DNA of 11,647 nt from Alphaproteobacteria bacterium (GTDB lineage Bacteria; Pseudomonadota; Alphaproteobacteria; Rhizobiales; Hyphomicrobiaceae): NCBI GenBank assembly GCA_005888525.1, contig VBAB01000452.1, positions 1 to 11,647 of the forward strand, read 5' to 3'. Made by a program: the position numbers and the translations under genes. A model generated the notes under the pieces. It saw only the letters and a program-made list of their open reading frames with translations, was not told where the DNA came from and made no database searches. Numbering within the stretch: the first letter of the stretch is position 1; each line of letters starts with the position of its first letter. Positions 1 to 7,431 of this stretch are shown piece by piece.

Positions 1-2
1 AC

Positions 3-802
3 TCAAGGCGACGGCTCGTAACGTCGAATCTGCTCGGCGTTGGAGGCACGGAAGCGCGCAACCGCATCGGCGTGGGCGGTCCGCTCGGCATCGCCAAAAT
101 CGACCTGCGGCCGCGGCTCATCATCGAAATTTCCATGGGCGTCCGTGCCGCGCACCAGCATAGCGCTCAATCGCGTCTTGCTCGTGCAGCGGACTTCGGT
201 CGGGATGTAGCTGAGGCCAAGCCCAATGCGTCTATCGTCGGTGCGGTTCGGGCGCGAGTTGTGCACCAAACGTGTGTGGTGTAGCGAGAATTGGCCGGCA
301 CTCACCGGCATGAACGCAGTCTGGCTCCTGTCGAAATCGACCGTGATGGTCTGGCCTCGCGACAGCAGATTGTGTTTCGCGTTGGCGCGCTCGGCGTGAT
401 CAAGCTGGCCGAGCTTGTGCGAGCCCGGTATGACCTCCATGCAACCGGCGTCGATCGAGGCTTCGGTGAGCGCGACCCAAGCTGTCACTTGCACTGCCGG
501 CTCGAGGCCGAAGTATGTCGCGTCTTGGTGCCAGCTAACGTAGGCCGGATCGCCCGCGTTCTTGGGCCAGACCGAGAGATGAAACAGGCGTATGTTCGGG
601 CCGATTAGGTCCTCGACTGCATCGAGGATGGCCGGATGATGGATGATCTCGTCGACCCAAGTTCGGTTCCCTGGGCCGCTTCGAATTTCTCCATGGCTGC
701 GCGGTAACCCTGCGCCTGCTCGGCACCGAACGCGTCGATCGGGTAGACGTAGCCGTCGCGATGGTACTGATCGATTTGAGCGGCCGTCAGCTTCTTGCCC
801 AT
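3..802 (-). pseudogene. Broken phytanoyl-CoA dioxygenase (PhyH) family gene
   Basis: PhyH-family proteins are Fe(II)/2-oxoglutarate oxygenases that hydroxylate small organic substrates. The 5' part starts at ATG 802, with a modest AGGA upstream, and reads as a normal PhyH N-terminus (MGKKLTAAQIDQYHRDGY, then MEKFEAAQG) to about 665. The sequence then resumes in another frame at about 659 (WVDEIIHHPAILDAVEDLIG) and stays open to the stop at 3-5. This second part holds the metal-binding HQD (522-530, in SWHQDATYFG), the distal His of LVHNSRPN and the Arg of RRIGLGLSYIP. The second frame has no ATG, GTG or TTG above 494, so the HQD half cannot be translated from its own start. At the junction, roughly a dozen residues that family members usually carry between these blocks seem to be absent, so I infer a small deletion that is not a multiple of three rather than a single miscalled base. 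It is divergent from the TauD-family gene. The family is clear; loss of function is likely but not proven. Confidence 0.8.
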
Positions 803-1204
803 GCGTACAATCCTATGCCGCAATACTGTCCCTGTCGACGAGCGACAGACCAACCAGCTTGGCCAGAGCAATTCCTGACAGGTCGCGTCAGTCGCCCGAC
901 TTGGTTCATACGTTGGACAAATAACGCAACGCCCGTGGAGACTACACGGAGGACGAGGTGGGGCGTCACCCGCCTATGCATTTGCAGGCATAAAGCGATC
1001 CCGATTCTGGATGGCACTGTAGCGCGCATGTCCGCTATGTGAGCTGTCACGTGTAACAGCGCGCCGTGCTGGCCTCGCCTCTTCGAGCGACGATCAAATC
1101 TCGTTACGCCCGTCGCGATAAATGAGGAGACTCGACGTTGCTAGTACCATGCCCTCTGCGCAATACTAACGCAGCAAATCGATCGCAACGGTAGGGACGA
1201 TGCC
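803..1204. other. Divergent intergenic region, no gene seen
   Basis: This is 402 bases between the PhyH-family start and the TauD-family start. The short reading frames in it overlap each other, lack ribosome sites and resemble no protein I know. Two weak structures are visible. TATGC (975-979) and GCATA (988-992) form a short inverted repeat around AT-rich bases. Nearer the TauD gene, TTGC and TAGTA (1138-1146) are mirrored by TACTA (1164-1168) and GCAA (1174-1177), and this overlaps a possible promoter. Regulation of both flanking genes probably sits here. Confidence 0.6.
1138..1177 (+). promoter_or_regulatory. Possible promoter/operator before TauD-family gene
   Basis: TTGCTA at 1138-1143 and AATACT at 1162-1167 are 18 bases apart and could be a weak sigma-70-type promoter for the downstream gene pair. 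The same bases form an imperfect inverted repeat: TTGC and TAGTA on the left, TACTA and GCAA on the right, with five extra bases in the right arm. This is a pattern match only. Confidence 0.22.
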
Positions 1205-2038
1205 ATGGGCTACCAAACCATTGAGGTGCGCAAGGTGACGCCAGTGATCGGCGCCGAGGTCCACGGTGTCGACCTGACCAAACCGCTGGGCAATCAGCAA
1301 TTCCAGGAGATGCACGACGCGCTGATGGACAACCTGGTGATTTTCTTTCGTGACCAGAAGCTCAGCGTCGACCAGCATGCCGACTTCGGCCGCAAGTTCG
1401 GCAAGCTGCACATCCATCCAGCCAGCCGAAGCCCAATCGAGGGACATCCCGAAATCCTGCTGATCAAGGCCGACGAAACGTCGAAGCACGTCGCCGGCGA
1501 GGTCTGGCATTCCGACGTTTCGTGCGACATCGAACCGCCGATGGGCTCGATCCTGCATCTGCAGGTGGTGCCCCCGGATGGCGGCGGCGACACGATGTTC
1601 GCCAACATGTACCGCGCCTACGAGACCTTGAGCGAGCCGATCAAGAAGATGCTGGCCGGCATGACCGCCATGCACGAAGGCGAGCATGTCTACCGCGGCC
1701 GCTATGGGGTGAACGACGAGGGCAAGGTGTTCCCCAAGGCGGAGCAGCCGGTCGTGCGTACCCATCCGGTGACCGGTCGCCAGGCGCTCTACGTCAACCG
1801 CGGTTTCACCACGCGCATCGTGGGTCTAAAGCGCAACGAAAGCGCCGCAATACTGGAGATGCTTTACCAGCACATCGAGACGCCGGAGCTGTCCTGCCGC
1901 TTCAAGTGGCAGGCTAACTCCATCGCCTTTTGGGACAACCGGTGCGTCCAGCATCATGCGCTGTGGGACTACTATCCCAACAAGCGCTATGGCCACCGCG
2001 TGACAATCTGCGGCGAAAAGCCGTTCTACCGCGCCTGA
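1205..2038 (+). CDS. TauD/TfdA family Fe(II)/2-oxoglutarate dioxygenase
   Basis: This predicted cytoplasmic oxygenase of 277 residues would couple oxidative decarboxylation of 2-oxoglutarate to substrate hydroxylation. In relatives (taurine, alkylsulfonate and 2,4-D dioxygenases) this often releases a leaving group. The complete family pattern is present: an N-terminal VTPVIGAEVHGVDLTKPL block (11-28), metal ligands H102 and D104 in EVWHSDVS, a GGGDTMF turn with T130 (2-oxoglutarate contact in TauD), distal H250 in WDNRCVQHHALWDY, and R265 in YGHRVTI for the 2-oxoglutarate carboxylate. Length matches the family. ATG 1205 is supported by the conserved N-terminus and by AGGGA about 12 bases upstream. 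It lies 57 bases before the D-aminoacylase-like gene with no terminator between, so the two are probably co-transcribed. The substrate is unknown; TfdA-like and TauD-like roles cannot be separated here. Confidence 0.93.
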   Translation: MGYQTIEVRKVTPVIGAEVHGVDLTKPLGNQQFQEMHDALMDNLVIFFRDQKLSVDQHADFGRKFGKLHIHPASRSPIEGHPEILLIKADETSKHVAGEVWHSDVSCDIEPPMGSILHLQVVPPDGGGDTMFANMYRAYETLSEPIKKMLAGMTAMHEGEHVYRGRYGVNDEGKVFPKAEQPVVRTHPVTGRQALYVNRGFTTRIVGLKRNESAAILEMLYQHIETPELSCRFKWQANSIAFWDNRCVQHHALWDYYPNKRYGHRVTICGEKPFYRA

Positions 2039-2095
2039 GCGGTCGGCATCTCCGCGTCCGCACAACCGCGCAGCGTGGCAGCTACGGAGACCGCC

Positions 2096-3706
2096 ATGAC
2101 TTGGGATATCGTGATCCACCGCGGTCTTCTCATCGACGGCAGCGGCAGCCAGGGTACCATCGCTGATATTGCTCTCGCTGCAGGCCGCATTGCCGCCATC
2201 GGCCCTTCGCTGCCTAGGGAGGCGAGCAAAGTCATCGATGCCGAGGGCCTCGCCGTGACGCCGGGCTTCATCGACATCAAGACCCATTCCGACTTCGTCC
2301 TGCCGATTAATCCGAAGGCCGAGAGCAAAGTGCGGCAGGGGGTCACGACCGAGATCATTGGCCATTGTGGGTTCTCGGTGGCGCCGGTCCTGCCAGGAAA
2401 GACGCAGCTCCTCGCCGATTATTTGAGTGGCGGCGCACCGTGGCTGCCGTTCCGGGAAATGGGATTTTCCGAATACCTCGACACGTTCCCGGCGGTCGCG
2501 GTCAATACGGGCATGCTGGTCGGGCACAACACGCTCCGGCTCATGGTGATGGGCCTCGAGGATCGAGCGCCGACCAAGACCGAGCTGGAGCAGATGATCG
2601 CGCTTCTGGAGGATGGCCTGCGCGCGGGTGCGCTCGGCATGTCGTCGGGCCTATTCACGCCGCCAGGCAGCTTTGCCACGCCGGACGAGATGATGGCGTT
2701 TTGCGCCGTCCTGAAACGTCACAACGCGGCGTATTTCACCCACATCCGCGATGAAGCCAACAGGGTCATGGAGGCCGTAGACGAGGCGATCGATATCGCC
2801 CGCGCCTGCGGCATCCATGTCCAGATCGTGCACCTCAAGTGTTCCGGGGTCGACAATTGGGGTAAGGTGGAACAAGTCCTCGACAAGATCGCCGCGGCGC
2901 GAAGCGAAGGATGCGACATCGACTGCGATGCCTACCCCTATGCCGCCGGTGCCAATCCCCTGAAGAACCTGTTGCCGCCGTGGGTGCAGATTGGTGGCAA
3001 TGAAGCGATGCTCGCTCGGCTGCGGCTGCCGGAGACCCGCGCACGCATTAGGGCAGAACTCGCTGACCACGGCCTCAACAACTGGGGCCGGATTCCTTCT
3101 TGGGGAGCCGTGCAGATCTCAATATCGCCCCACCGTCCAGAAACGGCCGGTCAGACCGTGGCGGCGCTCGCCAGGGCGCAGAGTTGCGACCCGATTGACC
3201 AGATCAGCGACCATCTCATCACTGATAATGGCGCCACCCGCGTTCTCATTACGTCGATCTCTGAAGACGACATCAGAACGATCGTGCGCTCGCCAACGGC
3301 ACTTGTCGGCTCGGACGGCAATTGTGTAGCTACTTATGCGGTCGTCAACCAGGGACTGCCGCATCCCCGGTTTTACGGCACCTTTCCGCGAATCCTCGGG
3401 CGTTACGTCCGCGACGAACGGCTGATCCCGCTTGAGCAGGCCGTCTACAAGATGACTGGGGGCCCAGCCAAGGCGCTCAAAATGTGCGACCGCGGCCTGT
3501 TGAAGGTCGGCTACCGCGCCGACATTGCCATTTTCGATCCAAACGATTTTCGAGACGAGGCGACCTACGAGAGTCCGCACCGTTACCCGAGCGGCGGGCG
3601 GACGACCGTGATAGTCAACGGCACTGTCGTAGTCGAGAATGCGCGTCACACTGGCGCGACGCCCGGCACCGTCCTGCGTCGCGCCACAAATGGAAGCGTC
3701 GGTTAG
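2096..3706 (+). CDS. N-acyl-D-amino-acid deacylase-type amidohydrolase
   Basis: This 536-residue member of the amidohydrolase superfamily resembles D-aminoacylase, a zinc enzyme that hydrolyses N-acyl-D-amino acids to a carboxylate and a D-amino acid. Visible features are the N-terminal beta-sandwich start (MTWDIVIHRGLLIDGSG), the strand-1 site VTPGFIDIKTHSD (K62, H64, D66), the zinc-ligand Cys in IGHCGFS (C91), His ligands in FTHIRDEA (H216) and IVHLKCSG (H246), the catalytic Asp in VGSDGNC (D407), and a C-terminal GYRADIAIFDP strand that closes the sandwich. The usual HxH is KxH here: residue 62 is Lys (AAG). It is somewhat longer than the classical enzyme (about 480 residues). ATG 2096 is preferred over an in-frame GTG at 2075 because GGAGA lies five bases before it and the family N-terminus begins there. 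The related D-glutamate or D-aspartate deacylase and dihydroorotase-like roles remain possible. Confidence 0.9.
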   Translation: MTWDIVIHRGLLIDGSGSQGTIADIALAAGRIAAIGPSLPREASKVIDAEGLAVTPGFIDIKTHSDFVLPINPKAESKVRQGVTTEIIGHCGFSVAPVLPGKTQLLADYLSGGAPWLPFREMGFSEYLDTFPAVAVNTGMLVGHNTLRLMVMGLEDRAPTKTELEQMIALLEDGLRAGALGMSSGLFTPPGSFATPDEMMAFCAVLKRHNAAYFTHIRDEANRVMEAVDEAIDIARACGIHVQIVHLKCSGVDNWGKVEQVLDKIAAARSEGCDIDCDAYPYAAGANPLKNLLPPWVQIGGNEAMLARLRLPETRARIRAELADHGLNNWGRIPSWGAVQISISPHRPETAGQTVAALARAQSCDPIDQISDHLITDNGATRVLITSISEDDIRTIVRSPTALVGSDGNCVATYAVVNQGLPHPRFYGTFPRILGRYVRDERLIPLEQAVYKMTGGPAKALKMCDRGLLKVGYRADIAIFDPNDFRDEATYESPHRYPSGGRTTVIVNGTVVVENARHTGATPGTVLRRATNGSVG

Positions 3707-3983
3707 TGTTCCTGAAGTGGAGAGAATCACCACGCAACCGCAGGCTCGCACCTATACCAAAGCGGACATTCCGAGCGTCGCGGTCAATGAGCAACCCGTG
3801 CAGCGGCGGATGGTCTGCTTGTTGATCTAATGCAGCTGCGATCGAGGGCCAGCCAAGGGCTCAATTTCGACGTCCGCAATTACGGTGGCGATCGAGAGTC
3901 AAGCGAGATCTGCCGCGTTGTGCTCGTGGCGAGTCCGTCGCTGTTTAGCTTAGAGCTGACTGACAAGGGGCAGCCACGAGTCC
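3707..3983. other. Convergent intergenic gap, nothing recognised
   Basis: These 277 bases lie between the stops of the deacylase-like gene (plus) and the asparaginase-family gene (minus). Open stretches on the plus strand (to 3830, and from 3830 into the next gene) show no recognisable protein and no ribosome site. I found no strong GC hairpin followed by a T-run, so the terminators for both operons are not identified. Confidence 0.5.
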
Positions 3984-4985
3984 TCAGTAGGTGGCAAATA
4001 TCCGGCGGATCTCGCCAATGTCCTGGCTCTTCGTCAGCGCAAGCATCAGCAGGATGCGAGCTTTCTGCGGATTGAGATTGTCAGCTGCGACCATGCCGGC
4101 CTCGTCGAGATAGCGGCGCAAGGCGACCCGGCCGCTGCCTGCCCGGCTAGACTGCACGATCACGACGCCGGCATCACGAGCCGTCTCGAGCGCTGCTCGC
4201 TCTAGTGGCGTGGGGATACCTGGTGCTAGCCCAGCCGAGACAATGCCACGAACTCCGGCGGCAACGAAAGCTTCGACGACTGTGCCGTCGGCCCCGCCAT
4301 AGGAATAGCTGATGTCGACGCGCGGCAGGCTCTGCAATTTCCCGACGTCGAACTCGGTATCGGGCGCGTGCGAGCGCACGGGTCGGCGGTAGATCTGCAC
4401 GCCGTCGCCATCGATGTGGCCGAGCGCGCCGAAGTCCGGCGTCCGGAAGGTCTGCAAGCGATAGGTGGAGGTCTTGGTCGCCTCGCGCGCGCAGTGCACC
4501 TCGTCGTTGAGCACCACGAGCACTCCGAGACGCCGTGCCTGCGGTGCAGTCGCCGCGCGGACGGCGCCGAGTAGGTTCATGCCGGCGTCACTGCTGAGCG
4601 CACTGGCTGGCCGCTGGGCGCCGACCACCACCACGGTCTTGTCGGTCTTGAGCGTGAGGTGAAGGAAGTAGGCCGTCTCCTCCAGCGTTGCAGTGCCGTG
4701 TGGGATGACGATCCCGGCAAGCTCGGGGCGTTGAGCGGCAATGCGGTCGATGGTGGACGCCAGTTCGAGCCATTCCGGCGGGCCGATTGCCGTGCTGCCG
4801 ACGCTGCGGAAGGGCACCGGCACGATCTCGGCGACCTTGGCGATCTCGGGATAGCGTCCGACCACCTCCTCGATCGCCATCTTGGTGCCGAAGTCGGGAT
4901 AGTCGAGCACGTCTGTGCTGTCGCGACCGAGCGAGGAGATGGTGCCGCCGCAACCGATGGCGGCGACTAGTGGCCTAGTGGGCAT
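3984..4985 (-). CDS. Asparaginase/glutaminase family amidohydrolase (variant active site)
   Basis: This 333-residue protein has the two-domain fold of bacterial type I/II L-asparaginases, which hydrolyse the side-chain amide of asparagine through an N-terminal Thr nucleophile. Seen: GCGGTISSLG with nucleophile candidate T15; a flexible-loop region with Y29; VGSTAIGPPEW with S64; VIPHGTATLEETAYF (96-106), where T98 is the second catalytic Thr; VGAQRPASALSSDAGMN; and VVLNDEVHCAREATKTST with the catalytic Lys at K171. The canonical HGTDT is HGTAT, so the Asp that pairs with Lys and holds the substrate amino group in E. coli AnsB (D90) is Ala99 (codon GCA). That suggests a different substrate, perhaps one without a free alpha-amino group. 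No signal peptide is seen, since the active-site Thr is only 15 residues in. AGGGAG lies seven bases before ATG 4985. It is the last gene of the minus operon, 39 bases after the oxygenase gene. Confidence 0.88.
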   Translation of the reverse strand: MPTRPLVAAIGCGGTISSLGRDSTDVLDYPDFGTKMAIEEVVGRYPEIAKVAEIVPVPFRSVGSTAIGPPEWLELASTIDRIAAQRPELAGIVIPHGTATLEETAYFLHLTLKTDKTVVVVGAQRPASALSSDAGMNLLGAVRAATAPQARRLGVLVVLNDEVHCAREATKTSTYRLQTFRTPDFGALGHIDGDGVQIYRRPVRSHAPDTEFDVGKLQSLPRVDISYSYGGADGTVVEAFVAAGVRGIVSAGLAPGIPTPLERAALETARDAGVVIVQSSRAGSGRVALRRYLDEAGMVAADNLNPQKARILLMLALTKSQDIGEIRRIFATY

Positions 4986-5024
4986 AATGGCTCCCTGAGC
5001 GAGGGTGGTTCTAGGCCCGCCGCG

Positions 5025-6008
5025 TCACGCCGCGCGCGCCTCGAGCTTCTGACGCATCATGTCACCGGCGCGAACCGGCGCATGGCGCGGCAGTTGATCG
5101 GGGCCGGCACAGGTCGGCAGGCAGGCGATCTCGGCGTCATAGTTGGGATGAAGGAAATAGCCTATCGACATGCGCCGGCTGCCCTTGCGTTGCCCGGCCG
5201 GCGGATTCACGACGCGGTGCAGGTTCGACATCCAGCGATCATTGGTCCAGCGCTGCATCATATCGCCGATGTTGACGATGAACTCATCGGGCTCGGACTT
5301 CACGTCGAGCCAGGAGCCATCCTTGAGCTTGACCTGCAGGCCGCCCGAACGCTCGCTGACCGCAAGAATCGTAAGGCTGCCAAAGTCCGTATGCTCGCCC
5401 GCGCGGACTTGGTTGGGGAGGGGATCACCGGTGGGCTCGGGATAATGGTTGGCAGGAAGAGTCGAGAAATGACGATCGATCTTGTCATCGAAGAAGCGCT
5501 CATCGACCCCCAACGCCAGGGCAAATGTGCGCATCAGCGTGCCGCCGAGCTTCTCCAGTGCCGTGTAATAGGTGCTGAAGACCTGGCGATAGGCCGCTGG
5601 CGCCTGCGGCCAGATATTCTCGGCGTAGAGCTCGGAGGCGCCGGGGATATCAGCGAATTCGGCGGCGCGGCTGACGAGCGGGCCGATGTAGAACTGCTCG
5701 CGCAGATCGGGCGGATTATCGTAGCCCAGCGTTTTGGCGAGGTTCTTGGTCAGCAGGGCATGATAGCCGCGCGCGGACGCGCTCTTGGGTGGCCGCGACA
5801 AGTCCTTGATCGCCTGCGGCTGGCCGAAGAAATCGCTCGCGGTGGCAAAGGCCGTATCGATGAGCGTCTGCGGCAGGCCGTGACCACGGATCTTGAAGAA
5901 GCCGACCTCCTCGCACGCCTGCGCGATGGCGCGCGGAACAGCCTGCCTGCCCTGGCCGCTGCCAGCGATGAAAGGCTCGAGATCGATGCTCGGTAATGCG
6001 CTCGCCAT
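5025..6008 (-). CDS. Isopenicillin N synthase-like Fe(II)/2-oxoglutarate oxygenase
   Basis: This 327-residue non-heme iron oxygenase has a DIOX_N-type N-terminal part followed by a 2OG-FeII_Oxy domain. N-terminal family blocks are LPSIDLEPF (5-13) and ACEEVGFFKIRGHGLP (31-46). The jelly-roll core carries H206 and D208 in GEHTDFGSLTIL, distal H264 in SNLHRVVNP, and the 2-oxoglutarate-binding pair R279 and S281 in RRMSIGYF. Family members hydroxylate, desaturate or close rings on small molecules; bacterial relatives are usually of unknown substrate. ATG 6008 is chosen because AGGAG sits eight bases upstream and the conserved start follows; an in-frame GTG at 6029 overlaps the upstream gene's stop and lacks such a site. 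It starts 17 bases after the MmgE/PrpD stop, so the two are in one operon. It is a different family from the other two oxygenases in the window. Confidence 0.93.
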   Translation of the reverse strand: MASALPSIDLEPFIAGSGQGRQAVPRAIAQACEEVGFFKIRGHGLPQTLIDTAFATASDFFGQPQAIKDLSRPPKSASARGYHALLTKNLAKTLGYDNPPDLREQFYIGPLVSRAAEFADIPGASELYAENIWPQAPAAYRQVFSTYYTALEKLGGTLMRTFALALGVDERFFDDKIDRHFSTLPANHYPEPTGDPLPNQVRAGEHTDFGSLTILAVSERSGGLQVKLKDGSWLDVKSEPDEFIVNIGDMMQRWTNDRWMSNLHRVVNPPAGQRKGSRRMSIGYFLHPNYDAEIACLPTCAGPDQLPRHAPVRAGDMMRQKLEARAA

Positions 6009-6025
6009 GATGCCTTCTCCTTGCG

Positions 6026-7381
6026 TCACTTCGTGTGGCTGCCGGGGTGCCAGCCGGCGATGAGGCGGGACACATCCCCAATCTCCTCGATGCGGGCGAC
6101 ATTGCGCCAGGCGCCGACGGCGCCTGCCCCCCAGCTCTGATCGACGAGCTCGACGAACTTCGCCTGCAGGACCGGCTCGGGCAGGGGATAGTCGCTTTCG
6201 CCGAGGATGCGCTCGGCACTCACGCTCTCCGTACCGCCGTCGCGGAACTTGACCGTCATGCGGGTCGGCTGGCGGTCCGGGTAGGCGTCCGTGAAGGCCT
6301 TTTCCTCGACCACGTAAATCCTGGCTGCGAGCGCTGCCACGTGAGGGTCGGCGAAGGCACGCGCTCCGTCATCGGTAAGCGGCACAGGGCCGTGAACAAT
6401 CCTGCGCGCAATGGCCATCGGCAGCGAGAACCGCAGCCCAAAGGGCGTCCTGACCGTTTGACCGGAGAGGGTAGCTGCCCAGAAGAATGTCTCCACGTCG
6501 ATCCGCTCAATGGCCGAGGCCGAAAGTCGCGATTTGAGGGGATTGGCGAGTTCCTCGACGAGGTCGAGGGCGCCATGCGCATAGCGACCGGTCGCGAAAC
6601 GCTTGAAGTAGTTGCGCCGGATCCACCAGGTCTCACCCAGTCCGGCGGTCGCCACGCTCGCGTCGAACTCGCTGCCGTAGATATTGCCCATGATCGATGC
6701 AATCGCATCCGCTTCGCCGGTGAAACCCATATCGCGCAGAGCGAGCGCCTCGAAACCCGCGCGCCCGCTGTGACCTGTATAGATATTTCGGACGGTTGCG
6801 CCGTCGTTGAGGGTCATGCGGCTGGCGGCCAGGCCGAGCGTGGCTGCAATGTTGATGGCGCTGGCGATTGCCGAAACGTTGTCGCCGCGCAGTTTGGCAA
6901 GGGCAATTGCGGCGGCGAGGGGCCCATACGTGCCGTGGGGATGGACGGACAAGCGCGCCTTCGTTGCCCGCCAGATCCGGGCGCTGGCCTCGTAGGCCAG
7001 GATCACCGCCTCCAGGAGGCTGGCGCCGGAGAGGCCGCGCATCTCGGCTTCCGCCAGTGCTGCCGGCAGAAGCTGGATGCCGGCGTGTGTCCGGGTGCTC
7101 AGGTTGCCTTCGTCGAGATCGTGCCAGGTGCCGGCTGTGCCATTGATGAAAGAGGCCGCGTCCGCGGCGAGGCGCTGGCCTGTTCCAAGCACGGTGGCCA
7201 CCGCATTGCCGCGGTCGACGTGGAGGGCAGCCAGGCGCCGCACCTCCGGCACGACAGCGCCGGCCACCATGCACCCGATGCAGTCGGCCAGGACCAATCG
7301 GCCGCGGGCGATGACATCGGCGGGGATGTCGGCAAGCCGTGTCGCGGTGACAAACTCGGCCAGCTGATCGGTTGCGGTCAC
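6026..7381 (-). CDS. MmgE/PrpD family protein
   Basis: The product has 451 residues, the normal length for this family, which includes 2-methylcitrate dehydratase (PrpD), cis-aconitate decarboxylase and iminodisuccinate epimerase. All act on polycarboxylates without an iron-sulfur cluster. Seen: the helical N-terminus TDQLAEFVTATRLADIPADV, then LADCIGCMVAGA (31-42), the active-site loop FINGTAGTWHDLDEGN (78-93) with D88, D90 and E91, H99 in RTHAGIQLLPAAL, and the central YFKRFATGRYAHGALD block. The DLDEGN-type loop differs from the DFDD of PrpD itself, so a methylcitrate role is not assumed. Start: the frame is open further upstream but has no good ATG; GTG 7381 begins the conserved N-terminus and has AAGGGA about ten bases before it. 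It follows the cyclase-family gene by 46 bases, a gap filled by a 17-codon ORF. An epimerase or dehydratase acting on a ring-opened acid would fit the context. Confidence 0.9.
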   Translation of the reverse strand: MTATDQLAEFVTATRLADIPADVIARGRLVLADCIGCMVAGAVVPEVRRLAALHVDRGNAVATVLGTGQRLAADAASFINGTAGTWHDLDEGNLSTRTHAGIQLLPAALAEAEMRGLSGASLLEAVILAYEASARIWRATKARLSVHPHGTYGPLAAAIALAKLRGDNVSAIASAINIAATLGLAASRMTLNDGATVRNIYTGHSGRAGFEALALRDMGFTGEADAIASIMGNIYGSEFDASVATAGLGETWWIRRNYFKRFATGRYAHGALDLVEELANPLKSRLSASAIERIDVETFFWAATLSGQTVRTPFGLRFSLPMAIARRIVHGPVPLTDDGARAFADPHVAALAARIYVVEEKAFTDAYPDRQPTRMTVKFRDGGTESVSAERILGESDYPLPEPVLQAKFVELVDQSWGAGAVGAWRNVARIEEIGDVSRLIAGWHPGSHTK

Positions 7382-7431
7382 AGAGGGGGTCCCTTGCGCT
7401 GCGGGCGCGCGATCTTGGCGGCGGTCGTCAT
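7378..7431 (-). CDS. Possible 17-codon coupling ORF
   Basis: The gap between the cyclase-family and MmgE/PrpD genes holds an ATG whose first bases overlap the upstream TGA (ATGA, 7431-7428). It runs 17 codons and ends at a TGA that overlaps the downstream GTG start (GTGA, 7381-7378). The peptide (MTTAAKIARPQRKGPPL) is basic and matches nothing I know. No strong ribosome site precedes it. It may keep ribosomes moving between the two cistrons, or it may be chance. Confidence 0.25.
   Translation of the reverse strand: MTTAAKIARPQRKGPPL

Noticed and set aside
787..1050. 87-residue minus-strand frame upstream of the PhyH gene
   Set aside because: Overlaps the PhyH 5' end in another frame and has no recognisable domain or convincing start.
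2075..2095. GTG-started seven-residue N-terminal extension of the deacylase-like protein
   Set aside because: ATG 2096 has a well-spaced GGAGA and matches the family N-terminus.
3830..4075. 81-residue plus-strand frame in the convergent gap
   Set aside because: Runs into the 3' end of the asparaginase-family gene, lacks a ribosome site and resembles no known protein.
5082..5996. 304-residue plus-strand open frame opposite the IPNS-like gene
   Set aside because: Antisense shadow; the minus-strand frame carries the full oxygenase motif set.
6026..7381. Reading the MmgE/PrpD gene as 2-methylcitrate dehydratase
   Set aside because: No prpB or prpC neighbours, and the active-site loop is DLDEGN rather than the PrpD type.
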